Source: Methylorubrum populi (GTDB lineage Bacteria; Pseudomonadota; Alphaproteobacteria; Rhizobiales; Beijerinckiaceae). From it: a stretch of 64,000 bases of DNA. The notes beneath the pieces were generated by a model. That model saw only the letters and a program-made list of their open reading frames with translations, did not search any database and was not told the DNA's origin. Of this stretch, positions 26,648 to 35,718 are shown piece by piece. The stretch spans positions 5,170,501 to 5,234,500 of the forward strand of contig NZ_AP014809.1 of assembly GCF_002355515.1 (NCBI RefSeq), written 5' to 3'. The position numbers and the translations under genes are program-made. Numbering within the stretch: the first letter of the stretch is position 1; every line of letters starts with the position of its first letter.

Positions 26648-28138
26648 ATGGCGTCAGGCTTGGCGAGTGATCTCTTTCGGATCAAGACGCTGGAACGGCT
26701 CAACGCCGACGCGGAGTCCGGTGAGAACAAGCTGGAACGCCATCTCGGCCCCTGGAGCCTGATCGGTCTCGGCATCGGGGCGGTGATCGGGGCCGGCCTG
26801 TTCTCGCTCACCGGCATCGCCGCGGCCGAGCATGCGGGTCCGGCGGTGACGCTCTCCTTCGCCATCGCGGCGATCGGCTGCGCGCTCGCCGGCATGTGCT
26901 ACAGCGAGCTCGCCGGCATGATCCCCGTCGCGGGCTCGGCCTATACCTACACCTACGCCACGATGGGCGAGTTCATCGCCTGGATCATCGGCTGGGATCT
27001 CGTGCTCGAATACGCGGTCGGCGCGGCCACGGTCTCGGTGAGCTGGTCGCGCTACGTCACGCGCTTCCTGCGCGACTCGCTCGGCATCAATCTGCCCGGC
27101 TCGCTCGTGCACTCGCCCTTCGAGACCTACCAGCTCGCCGACGGCACGATGGCGCACGGTCTCGTCAACGTCCCGGCGATCCTGATCGTGGTCGCGGCCT
27201 CGACGCTGCTCATCATCGGCATCCGCGAATCGGCGCGCGTCAACGGCGCGGTGGTGCTGCTCAAGCTCGCGGTTGTGATCACCGTGATCGGTGTGGGCCT
27301 GTTCTACATCAAGGCGCAGAACTACGATCCCTTCCTGCCGCCGAACACCGGCACCTTCGGCGAGTACGGCTGGAGCGGCGTGATGCGCGCGGCCGGCGTG
27401 GTGTTCTTCGCCTATGTCGGCTTCGACGCGGTCTCGACCGCGGCGCAGGAGGCCAAGAACCCCCAGCGCAACATGATGATCGGCATCCTCGGCTCGCTCG
27501 CGATCTGCACGGCGCTCTACATCGCCTTCGCGGGCGTGCTGACCGGCCTCGTCCACTACGACGCCATGCGGGGCGACGCCGCCCCGGTGAACACCGCGAT
27601 CGCCGCGACGCCCTATCCGTGGCTGAAGAGCCTCGTCACCTTCGGCGTGATCTGCGGCTTCTCCACCGTGATCCTCGTGCTGCTGCTCGGGCAGAGCCGG
27701 GTGTTCTACTCGATGTCGAAGGACCGGCTGCTGCCAGGCTTCTTCTCGGCGATCCACCCGAAGTGGAAGACACCCTACCGCTCGAACCTGTTCTTCATGG
27801 TGTTCACCAGCGCCCTCGGCGGCTTCCTGCCGATCTCGCAGCTCGGCCACATGACGAGCATCGGCACCCTGCTCGCCTTCATCCTCGTCTGCGCCGGCGT
27901 CGTCATCCTGCGCCGGACCCAGCCCGACGCGCCGCGCGCCTACCGCACCCCGCTGGTGCCGTTCGTGCCGATCCTCGGCGCGCTGTTCTGCCTCGCGATG
28001 ATGCTCTCGCTCGACGGCGACACCTGGCTGCGCCTGATCATCTGGCTGGCGATCGGCCTCGTGATCTACTTCGCCTGGAGCCGCAAGCACAGCCGCATCG
28101 GCCGTGAGGAGGGTGCGGGCGCGACGACGGCGCTGTGA
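26648..28138 (+). CDS. APC-superfamily amino acid permease
   Basis: 496 residues from the ATG at 26648. Resembles the cationic amino acid transporter (CAT/YhdG) branch: N-terminal KTLERLNADAES, then LGPWSLIGLGIGAVIGAGLF with the unwound-helix substrate motif GAVIGAGLFSLTG, GSAYTYTYATMGEF in helix 3, and FFAYVGFDAVSTAAQEAKNP in helix 6. About 12 membrane helices are visible. It imports amino acids or polyamines across the inner membrane; specificity cannot be read. It stands alone with about 158 bases of upstream leader. Confidence 0.9.
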   Translation: MASGLASDLFRIKTLERLNADAESGENKLERHLGPWSLIGLGIGAVIGAGLFSLTGIAAAEHAGPAVTLSFAIAAIGCALAGMCYSELAGMIPVAGSAYTYTYATMGEFIAWIIGWDLVLEYAVGAATVSVSWSRYVTRFLRDSLGINLPGSLVHSPFETYQLADGTMAHGLVNVPAILIVVAASTLLIIGIRESARVNGAVVLLKLAVVITVIGVGLFYIKAQNYDPFLPPNTGTFGEYGWSGVMRAAGVVFFAYVGFDAVSTAAQEAKNPQRNMMIGILGSLAICTALYIAFAGVLTGLVHYDAMRGDAAPVNTAIAATPYPWLKSLVTFGVICGFSTVILVLLLGQSRVFYSMSKDRLLPGFFSAIHPKWKTPYRSNLFFMVFTSALGGFLPISQLGHMTSIGTLLAFILVCAGVVILRRTQPDAPRAYRTPLVPFVPILGALFCLAMMLSLDGDTWLRLIIWLAIGLVIYFAWSRKHSRIGREEGAGATTAL

Positions 28139-28340
28139 GCCGCCTGGAGGGGCGGCCGCTCGCATCCGCGCCGGCGACTGCCCCTCCGCCGTCATGTCCG
28201 GACGGCGTCGCGTCCCTGGATTGCGGCGCCTGACGGCTCGCGACGGCGGTGTCGGATGACCCGTCGTCATCGCGCGGCGGAGCCATCCAGCCGCGCGACC
28301 GCGCCGATCGCGTGCTGTAGCGATGTGACTTCGAGGGCGG

Positions 28341-29246
28341 TCAGGCCCGCCGGGCCAGCGCCAGTATCGGTGGCTCGGCGAGGCCGATGAGGGGACGGCC
28401 CACCTCGATCGACTGGCGCTCGCGGGCGATGAAGGCAGTCGGCATCTCGGCCTGCATCTCGGCCTCGACCTTGCGCAGCTGCACGTCCGAATGGGCCGGG
28501 TGCAGGTGGATGATGGCGAGCGCCTTGGCACCCGCCCCCTTGGCCAGTTCGACGCCCTTCTGCCACGTCGAGTGACCCCAGCCCTTGCAGCAGGGATACT
28601 CGCCCTCGGTGAACATGCCGTCGTAGACGAGGAGGTCGGCATCCTCGACGAAGCGGCACAGTTCCGGATCGGGCCAGTTCGCGCTGTGCTCGATGTCGCT
28701 GATCACGCAGAGGCGCTTGCCGCCGTAATCGAAGCGGTAGCCGGTCGAGCCCTGCGGATGGTCGAGCAGGATCGTGTCGACGCGGATGCCGTCGGCGAAG
28801 GTCAGCGGTTCGCCCGCCTTGAAGCCGTGGTGCTGGAAGGTGCAGGGCAGGACGTCGAGGGTCACCGGAAACAGCGGCGGCGAGAAAAGCCGGTCGAGCG
28901 CGTCCTGCGCGCTGGCGCCGTCGAGATTCCCGCAATAGGTGTGGATCGTGTGGTCGCAGTTCATCACCGCCGGTTTGAAGAAGGGCAGGCCGGCCGTGTG
29001 ATCGAGATGAAGGTGGCTGAACAGCAGGTCGATGTCCTGGGGCAGCGACTCGCGGCAGCTGCTCCCGAAGGCGCCGAGCCCCGAGCCGGCATCGATGACG
29101 AACAGGCGTTCCCCGCAGCGGATCTCCAGGCACGGCGTATTGCCGCCGAACTCGGCGGTCTCCGGGCCGCTGACCGGCGTGGAGCCGCGTACGCCCCAGA
29201 AACGCAGGACGAGGGCGTCGTCCTTGGCTGGATATGGCAGGGTCAT
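28341..29246 (-). CDS. MBL-fold metallo-hydrolase (PhnP/RNase Z-like)
   Basis: 301 residues from the ATG at 29246 (MTLPYPAKDDALVLRFWG). Metallo-beta-lactamase fold with VRGSTPVSGPETAEFGGNT (typical of the PhnP/RNase Z-like branch), the metal motif SHLHLDHTAGLP, CVISDIEHS, DGMFTEGEY and a late LHPAHSD. Two metal ions are expected; substrates in the branch include cyclic phosphodiesters and nucleic acids. It is not near phosphonate genes, so PhnP function itself is not implied. Confidence 0.87.
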   Translation of the reverse strand: MTLPYPAKDDALVLRFWGVRGSTPVSGPETAEFGGNTPCLEIRCGERLFVIDAGSGLGAFGSSCRESLPQDIDLLFSHLHLDHTAGLPFFKPAVMNCDHTIHTYCGNLDGASAQDALDRLFSPPLFPVTLDVLPCTFQHHGFKAGEPLTFADGIRVDTILLDHPQGSTGYRFDYGGKRLCVISDIEHSANWPDPELCRFVEDADLLVYDGMFTEGEYPCCKGWGHSTWQKGVELAKGAGAKALAIIHLHPAHSDVQLRKVEAEMQAEMPTAFIARERQSIEVGRPLIGLAEPPILALARRA

Positions 29247-29436
29247 GGATCGGCACCAATGCCCGGCCTCATGCCGGGCTTTCTCGGGTAGCAGCGGCGC
29301 CGCCGTGCGCATCCGCGCACGTCTTCGCGGCTGTCCTTCGGCCCCTCTTCGGGTACGGAGTGTACAGCGCTGAGATGGGGGCCCGCCATTCGGGTATGTG
29401 TGCGTGCTCGCACACGCCGTTTTGAGACGGTCCAAG

Positions 29437-30660
29437 TCAGCGCTGCGCCACCTTCTCAATCGAGGGTTGCGACGGCGCGAATGCCGGCGGCGGTATCTGC
29501 GCCTCGATGGCGGCCCGGGCAAGGCTCGGCCATGTCTGCGCGTAGGTTTGCGCGGAGCGCGCGACGCCCGCGGCGAAGCGGCCCGCGCCGGCCTCGTAGG
29601 GCGGCACGAAATCCGCGGTCCGCACCGCGAGGGAGGGGCTGTCCCGGCCGATCCAGGCGGCCCAGACCGCCTCCGGCACCGGCGGCGCACGGCGGCGGGC
29701 CGGGATCAGCACCACTTCCTGGCCGGCATAGGCCAGAGCCTCCGGCCGGCTGATGTCGCCCACCGCGAAGCCTTGGCGGATCCGAGCGGCCCAGAAGGCG
29801 TGCTGCCCGCCATCGGAATAGGTCGTGCGAATAGCCGCCGCGCCCTCGTCGACCAGGGCGGCGATGCGGTCGCTCTCGTCCTTGTGCAGGGCGACGAAGG
29901 CCGCCTCCTTGGCCGGATCGGACGAGGGCGCGAAGGCGTAGCGTCCGCCCGATACGCTCACGACCGGCTCCTCGCCGGTGGCTTCGAAGCGGTCGGAGCC
30001 CTCCTTCAGCTGGCGCCAGAAGGCGATGTTCGGGTCGGTTCGGTGCCGGGCCATGTTCGCGGCGGTCATGCGGAAGGGGAACGACTGGAACTGAAACGCG
30101 CGCTGCCCCCCGGAGAATGCCTCGCGGGCGATGGAAAACAGTTCTCCAGCTACGGCGTCCGTCATGGCGAAGCAGCCCATGGAGGAGCACACGCCGTGCA
30201 CCATCACCGCCGAGCCCGTGGAGCCGTGCGCCCGGTCGTAGGCGTTGGGGTAGCCGACGTCGAAGGAGAGATAGTAGCGCGAGTTCGGGTTCATCTGGCT
30301 CTTGGCCACGGTGTAGAACCCCTCCGGCGTCTGCCGGTCACCGGTCTTGGTCTTCGGCCCGAGCTGCCCGGACCAGCGGCAGATCGGATAGGTCTTGATC
30401 GGCACGTAGCGGCCGGCGGCGTTGCGCTTCCAGACCTCGATCTCGGATTCCTTCTTGTAGGCCCGCAGCACGATCGGCGAGGCGGCATCGGTCCCGCGGG
30501 CGGACATCAGGGCCAGGGTCGCGGCGGGGATCGGCGCGTTCGCCTTGTCGGCCAGGGCGCTCGCATTCGAGAGGGCGACGCCCAGCAACCCGATCAGGGC
30601 CGGCACGAGGATGCGCAGGCGGGACCTCTCGGGGCGTCTCGGGCCGTTCGGGGAAAGCAT
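29437..30660 (-). CDS. exported L,D-transpeptidase (YafK/YkuD family)
   Basis: 407 residues from the ATG at 30660. A positively charged start then LRILVPALIGLLGVALS and ASALA form a signal peptide. The YkuD-like catalytic motif is VMVHGVCSSMGCFAMTD, with the nucleophile Cys163. Upstream, KTKTGDRQTPEGFY is the conserved substrate strand. L,D-transpeptidases make 3-3 cross-links or attach proteins to peptidoglycan; the YafK subgroup can instead cleave lipoprotein-peptidoglycan links. Polar-growing alphaproteobacteria rely heavily on such enzymes. The C-terminal 150 residues match no domain I recognise. Confidence 0.88.
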   Translation of the reverse strand: MLSPNGPRRPERSRLRILVPALIGLLGVALSNASALADKANAPIPAATLALMSARGTDAASPIVLRAYKKESEIEVWKRNAAGRYVPIKTYPICRWSGQLGPKTKTGDRQTPEGFYTVAKSQMNPNSRYYLSFDVGYPNAYDRAHGSTGSAVMVHGVCSSMGCFAMTDAVAGELFSIAREAFSGGQRAFQFQSFPFRMTAANMARHRTDPNIAFWRQLKEGSDRFEATGEEPVVSVSGGRYAFAPSSDPAKEAAFVALHKDESDRIAALVDEGAAAIRTTYSDGGQHAFWAARIRQGFAVGDISRPEALAYAGQEVVLIPARRRAPPVPEAVWAAWIGRDSPSLAVRTADFVPPYEAGAGRFAAGVARSAQTYAQTWPSLARAAIEAQIPPPAFAPSQPSIEKVAQR

Positions 30661-30762
30661 GCACCGTCTCGATCGAGGCCGGGGGCGGCCGGCGGCGCCT
30701 GGGGGCGGCGAAAGCCGGATCGTGCCCAAGCTTTGGGGCGGTTTTGCGGGAAACGGAAGCCG

Positions 30763-33366
30763 TCAGGCGGGGAGCGCGGCGGTTTCCAGCGGATCCCCGG
30801 TCACGACGGTGTTGCGCTCGACCCGCAGCACGGCGTCGAACGGTGCCTGACGCCTCAGGGTGTCCTCGTCGGGCAGGCAGACGATCAGGGCCTCGCCCGC
30901 CCGCAGCGCCCGCAGGCGCTCGATTCGGGCGGTGATCTCGTCGGGCTTGCGGTCATCGAGCGACAGGCCGACCACGAGGATATCCGGGCGGCGCACGAGG
31001 CAGCGCACGAACTCGATCGCCACCCGCTCGCGCGGGCCGATGGCGCCCTCCCCCAGAACCGCGCGCTGGCCCTGGCCGGCCACGGCGACGCCGGCCTCGA
31101 TCCGTGCCGCGAGGCCGAGCCGGTAGACGGTGGGCTCCAGCCCCTGCTCGGCGAGCACCCGGCGCACCAGGGAGCGCACCCGCCCCTCGGCGCCCGCCTC
31201 ACCCTGGGTGATGCGCCCGAACAGCAGGTTCTCCTCCAGGCTCGCGGCCGCGGTGAGCCGGGAGGGATCGTAGAACTCGACCTTCTCGCGATAGCGCGGC
31301 GGCAGCATCGCCGCGAAGGAGTGACGCGCCGCGACCAGTCGCTCCTCGAGCGCGGCGTCGATCAGGCCGAAGCGGTGGCGCGTCTCGCTGTAGCGGAGCG
31401 CCAGCCCGATCAGCCGCTCGCGGTCGCGGTGTCCGGCCGGGCCGCGGCGGAAGCCGCGGGCCTCGGGCTGGCGCGCGACGAGATCCTCGAAATAGCCCCG
31501 CTCCGCCGCCGGGAAGAGCGAGAAGGTCTCGAACAGGGGGTGGTCGTCGGGCAGGTCCGAAAAGATCTCAACGGTGGAGCGGGCGACCTGCAGCCCGACA
31601 TCGACCAGCGTCCGGGTCAGGTCCTCCGCCTCCAGCACCGCGCGCAGATAGGGATGCGCCGCGAGCCGCGCTTGCGAGAAGGCGGGGCTCACCGCTTCGC
31701 CGAACAGGATGTTCTCGCCGATATCGGCCTGATGGTTGTAGCGGGCCGGGTCGAACGGCTCGACGAGCCGGGCCATGCCCTCGCGGGCAAGGGCCTCGCG
31801 CACGGCCCAGCGTGCGGCGACCACCGCCTGGGCCGTGGCAGGATCGTCCTCCGGGTCGATCGAGGCCTCCAGGCCCCGCTCGTAGACGAAGGCATCGAGC
31901 CCGGTGAGCTTGAGGATGGCGATCCGTTCGGCCAGGCCCGAGGCTTCGCGGTCGCCGCTGCGGGCGCCGTAGAGCAGGTTCTGGCGCAGCGTCCCCTCGA
32001 TCAGGATCGCCTCGGAGCCGGCGAGCGCGATCCGCCGGGCGCGCTCGGCGGAGTCGAAGGCGCGCAGGTCGGTGCCGCCATAGGTGACGGCCCCGGCGGT
32101 GGGTTCGATCTGCCCCGCGAGCAGGGCGGCGAGGGCCCGCGATCCGCTGCCGCGATGACCCACGATCGCCACATGCGCCGGCATCGGCAGCGTGAGGTCG
32201 ACCCCGGTCAGCCGCTCGCCGCTGCCGGGGTCGTAGGCGCCGACCCCGCGCGCGACGAGCGCGCCCGTCTGCGGGAACGGGGCCGGGCTGCGGGAGCGGT
32301 CGCCCGGCAGCCGCGGATCGAGGGCGTCCAGGGTCTCGGCGATGGTGCGGAACAGGGGTGAAACCACCCGGTACTGGGTCCATAGCCGCAGGCTGATCGC
32401 CACGAGGACCGCGGCCAGCGCGAAGGCGCCGGCGGCGGCGACCAGTGCGCCGGGCAGGACGTTGTCGGCCTCCGTGGCGGCCTCGCCCTGCCACAGGGCG
32501 GTGGCGATGAGGAGCGCGGGCAGGATCACGACGAGGGCGAGCGCCGGGGCCCGCGCGTAGGCGAGCCGGGCCTCGGCCCGCACCAGGGCCGTCCGCGCCG
32601 CCCGCGCCCGAAGGCCGAGGCGCCGCCGCTCGAACGCCGCCGCTCCGTGGGCGCGCACCGCCGGCATCCGCCGGATCAGGTCGCGCAGGCCCGCCTCCGT
32701 CGCGGCCGTGTCGGCTCGGCGCAGGCCGCGGCGGGCGGCGGTGCGGCTGGCGAGCAGGGCGCGGGCGAGGCCCACGGCGGCGAGCAGCAGGGCAATGACC
32801 GGCACGAGGCGTGGGGCGGCAAGCTCCGCCATCACCAGGGCGAGGAGGATCGCGGCCAGGGTCAGGCCGGGAAGGACGATGCCGACCGCGGCGAGCGGAC
32901 CCATCCGCGCCAGGGCCTGGCCGACGAGGCCGGGAAGAGCCCGCAGGTCCTCGCGGGCACCCGGCGGCGAGGCGAGGATCGCCTCGGTGGCCCGCGCCCG
33001 CAGCCGCGCCGTGGCCCGGGCCTGGACGGAGAAGCAGAGATAGGCGACCGCCGCACCGAGGCCGGCCAGGAGCAGGGCGGCGGCGGCGAGCGAACTCAGC
33101 GCGATCAGCGGCAACTCGGCCGGCGAAAGGCTCCAGCCGCCGAACAGGATCGGCGTCTCGCTGTCGTGGTGGCCGGGCAGCGGCAGGGCGATCCGCAGGA
33201 AGGGCAGGAAGTCCGAGCTGCTGCGGGTGAGGACCGCGATGAGGTCGCGCAGGCAGAGCAGCACGAACAGCGCCAGCGGTCCGCCCAGACCCACCGCCAG
33301 CCCGAGCGCCGCCGCGTGCCGGCGCGGCGACGAGGCGAAGGCGAACCGGACCGGGTTACGCTCCAT
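30763..33366 (-). CDS. ABC exporter-like protein with inactive ATPase domain
   Basis: About 867 residues from the ATG at 33366 (ATG 33372 or GTG 33381 possible). Residues 1-350 form an ABC type-1 exporter membrane domain with about six helices. A nucleotide-binding-domain-like part follows but its key residues are lost: the P-loop near residue 403 is GHRGSGSRAL (no Lys), the signature region is LGEGAIGPRER instead of LSGGQ, and Walker B is DILVVGLSLDD (no catalytic Glu). About 370 residues separate P-loop and Walker B, roughly three times normal, and three ENxLFG-like motifs occur near residues 457, 547 and 709. The frame is intact, so this is probably a selected pseudo-ATPase rather than a dead gene. 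Substrate unknown. Divergent from the ActCD gene. Confidence 0.8.
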   Translation of the reverse strand: MERNPVRFAFASSPRRHAAALGLAVGLGGPLALFVLLCLRDLIAVLTRSSSDFLPFLRIALPLPGHHDSETPILFGGWSLSPAELPLIALSSLAAAALLLAGLGAAVAYLCFSVQARATARLRARATEAILASPPGAREDLRALPGLVGQALARMGPLAAVGIVLPGLTLAAILLALVMAELAAPRLVPVIALLLAAVGLARALLASRTAARRGLRRADTAATEAGLRDLIRRMPAVRAHGAAAFERRRLGLRARAARTALVRAEARLAYARAPALALVVILPALLIATALWQGEAATEADNVLPGALVAAAGAFALAAVLVAISLRLWTQYRVVSPLFRTIAETLDALDPRLPGDRSRSPAPFPQTGALVARGVGAYDPGSGERLTGVDLTLPMPAHVAIVGHRGSGSRALAALLAGQIEPTAGAVTYGGTDLRAFDSAERARRIALAGSEAILIEGTLRQNLLYGARSGDREASGLAERIAILKLTGLDAFVYERGLEASIDPEDDPATAQAVVAARWAVREALAREGMARLVEPFDPARYNHQADIGENILFGEAVSPAFSQARLAAHPYLRAVLEAEDLTRTLVDVGLQVARSTVEIFSDLPDDHPLFETFSLFPAAERGYFEDLVARQPEARGFRRGPAGHRDRERLIGLALRYSETRHRFGLIDAALEERLVAARHSFAAMLPPRYREKVEFYDPSRLTAAASLEENLLFGRITQGEAGAEGRVRSLVRRVLAEQGLEPTVYRLGLAARIEAGVAVAGQGQRAVLGEGAIGPRERVAIEFVRCLVRRPDILVVGLSLDDRKPDEITARIERLRALRAGEALIVCLPDEDTLRRQAPFDAVLRVERNTVVTGDPLETAALPA

Positions 33367-33786
33367 CGGCATTCCGGGCACCGGGCCGAGGCGTGCCTGG
33401 CGTGTTCGCTGCGGGGGGAAGCGGCATCGGCGAAGGCTTCGGCGTTGTGAAGGGCTGATCCGGCGGGCAGGCGCGTGAGGAGGCCGTCACGGACCGCCCT
33501 CTTCGCACGGAAACGCCGCGGCGCAAGCCCGATCGGCCCGCGTGTCGCATTGCAATCCCGTGCACGCGTTGCTCTTTGGTGCGGGAGAGCACATGGCGAG
33601 TGGGGCCTGCCCGCGTCTTCCGCGCGGAGGGCCTGCCTTTCGCGTGGATCCCGGCCATTCCGATCGGCGGGCCCCCAGCCTCCCCTCTCACCGGACGATG
33701 CCGGATGGTCGTGCGAGACATTCCAGCGCCTGCTCCTCCCCTTCGACTGCGGGGCCGCCGGCGTTCGATGGCCGGTCGTTGAGCCG
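33367..33786. other. 420-bp divergent intergenic region
   Basis: Lies between the ABC-like gene and the ActCD fusion gene. Open frames extend through it from the right but show no coding-like conservation that I recognise. No hairpin or repeat stands out. Confidence 0.5.
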
Positions 33787-35718
33787 ATGAGCGAGCCCGC
33801 GCATCCGCCATTCCCCGAGCGCGCATCCCTCTACGGAATGCCGGTGATCGGCCCCGGCGAGACGGTCGCCTCGATCGGTGCCGCACTCACCGGGGCCGTG
33901 CTCACCCCGGCCGGCCGCCCCTGGTGGTTCGCTGTTGTCGGCACGCTCGCCCTGACCCTCCTCTGGGCCACCCTGCGCCCGGCCGTGCCCGCCGCCCTTG
34001 CGGCAGCCGGAGCCGGGTGGTGGATCGGGCTCGCCTCGGGATGCCTGCTGATCTCGGGGCTGCTGCTGCTCGCGGACGTTGCGTGGCGCTGCGGGATCGG
34101 TCGCCTCGCCCAGACCGCCGCCCTGCTGAGCGCCGGCCTCGCCGCGCTCCACCCGGTGCCGCTGCATTCGGTGAGCCTCGCGGCCTTGCTCGCGGCGGCG
34201 GGCGGACTCTGGGCGGCGGCGCTCCTGCCGGACCTGGCGGTTCTGCGCGACGGCCTTGCCGCGGGGCCGGATCGCCGGCGGGGCGCGGTCTACCGCGTGC
34301 TGTCGGCCGGCTGGCGCGGCTCGATGTTGCAGTGGCTCGCCTGGGAGCGCGCCTGCCGGGGGCTTGCCCTGCTCGGCATCCTCGCGGCGGTGGCGGTGCT
34401 GATCGACCTCGCCCTCGCCGCGGCGCTGCACAGCGACCGGCACGACACCCTCCTCCCCGTCGCCCTGCTGGTCGAGGCGGTGCTCTCGGGCGCGGGACTG
34501 ATTGCGGCGCTCGCGGTGGCCCTGCGCCGGAACCTGCGGCTCGACGGCCTCGTCACCGGTCGGCATCTCGACATCCTGGGGAGGCTGATCCTCGCCTTCG
34601 GCCTCGCCGCCCTCTATTGCCACGTCACCGAGATCGTCACCGCCCTTCTCTACGGCGATGCGGCCGAGCGGGCGCGCCTGGTCCGCCGGCTCCTCGGCGA
34701 CGAGGCTCCTGCCTTCTGGACGCTCATGCTCGCCGGCCTCCTTCCCACGCAGCTGTTCTGGATCGCGCCCGTCCGCCGCCGTGCCGCCGCCCTCGGGCTG
34801 ATCGGTGCCCTCGTCGCTGCCGGCCTCGGCGCCGATCACGTGCTCGCGGCGCGGGCGGGAGCGACCTGGGCGGATCTGGTGACCGCCCTGACCGCCGCGA
34901 TCGGGTCCGCCGGGCTGTTCGGTCTCGGCCTGCTCCTGCTGTTCCGCCTCGTGCCGCCGATCTCGATCGCCGACACGCGGCAACTCGCCCTCGGACTTAA
35001 CCCGCATGCGTCGCTGCCGCCGCCGGCATCCGGGCTCGGGGATGACCGGCATCCGTCGTCGGATCAGGGTCCACGGCCGGGCCTCCTGGCGGTCTTCGCC
35101 GCGGAGGCGGAGCTGGCCGCGGCGGTGCGGGGGCTCTCGGGGGCCGATGCGCCGTCGCGGCTCGACGCCTACGGCCCGGCGCCGATGCCGGAGGCCGCCG
35201 CCGCCCTGCACGCTCGCGAGTCGCGCTTGAGCCGCCTGGCGCTGTCGGGCGCCTTCCTCGGTGTCGCAGCCTTCCTCGCGGCCCGCCTCGTCGGCCTCGC
35301 CGATGCAATGCCGCAGGGGCTCGCGGATGTCGCGGTGCTCGCCTCGCCGGCCAGTTGGCCCGCCACTTGGCCGACTAGTTGGCCCGCTTCTTGGCCTGCC
35401 GATTGGCCGCGGTCCTGGCCGCTTTCCTGGCCGCTTTCCTGGGCAATGGCGGCGGTGCCGGCGCTCTCCGCCGGAGCGATGGGCGGTGTTCTCGGTCTCG
35501 GGGCGGCGCTCATGGCGGCGCTCAGGGCCGCCCGCGGCGACCGCCGGCCGCCCTCCGCCCTTACCGGACGTTTCGTCCTGACGATCGATCCCGCGATCGG
35601 ATCCTCCCGCGGGTCGTTCAACCCGGCCGCGCTCCTGCGGCGGCTCGACGCCCTGCCGGCCAAGGCCGGACGGCCGCTCGCCGTCTACGGTCCCGGCGCT
35701 CCGGGGCGATTGCGGTGA
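33787..35718 (+). CDS. fused ActC (NrfD-like) and ActD (DUF3341) membrane protein
   Basis: 643 residues from the ATG at 33787 (MSEPAHPPFPERASLYG). Residues about 30-420 form an NrfD/PsrC-type multi-helix domain starting MPVIGPGETVASIG, with helices such as LALLGILAAVAVLIDLALAAAL and LILAFGLAALYCHVTEIVTALLYG. Residues about 430-643 resemble DUF3341 (ActD): LLAVFAAEAELAAAVRGL, two helices and a short tail. In alternative complex III, ActC binds quinol and ActD is a separate small membrane subunit; here they are fused. The loop between the two ActD helices is expanded by a WP repeat. It overlaps the following gene by four bases (GTGA). No ActA, ActB or ActE gene is nearby, so the electron partner is unknown. 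Confidence 0.75.
   Translation: MSEPAHPPFPERASLYGMPVIGPGETVASIGAALTGAVLTPAGRPWWFAVVGTLALTLLWATLRPAVPAALAAAGAGWWIGLASGCLLISGLLLLADVAWRCGIGRLAQTAALLSAGLAALHPVPLHSVSLAALLAAAGGLWAAALLPDLAVLRDGLAAGPDRRRGAVYRVLSAGWRGSMLQWLAWERACRGLALLGILAAVAVLIDLALAAALHSDRHDTLLPVALLVEAVLSGAGLIAALAVALRRNLRLDGLVTGRHLDILGRLILAFGLAALYCHVTEIVTALLYGDAAERARLVRRLLGDEAPAFWTLMLAGLLPTQLFWIAPVRRRAAALGLIGALVAAGLGADHVLAARAGATWADLVTALTAAIGSAGLFGLGLLLLFRLVPPISIADTRQLALGLNPHASLPPPASGLGDDRHPSSDQGPRPGLLAVFAAEAELAAAVRGLSGADAPSRLDAYGPAPMPEAAAALHARESRLSRLALSGAFLGVAAFLAARLVGLADAMPQGLADVAVLASPASWPATWPTSWPASWPADWPRSWPLSWPLSWAMAAVPALSAGAMGGVLGLGAALMAALRAARGDRRPPSALTGRFVLTIDPAIGSSRGSFNPAALLRRLDALPAKAGRPLAVYGPGAPGRLR
35353..35448 (+). repeat. 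12-bp tandem repeat encoding SWPx
   Basis: Eight TGG codons occur exactly 12 bases apart (35356, 35368, 35380, 35392, 35404, 35416, 35428, 35440), giving repeated S/T/D-W-P-x units in the ActD part of the fusion protein. ActD proteins normally have a single SWPAFIP-like motif at this place. Confidence 0.9.

Noticed and set aside
29261..29282. GC hairpin GCCCGGC/GCCGGGC followed by TTT
   Set aside because: The T-run is on the plus strand where no gene ends nearby, and the stem is only 7 bp; not supported as a terminator.
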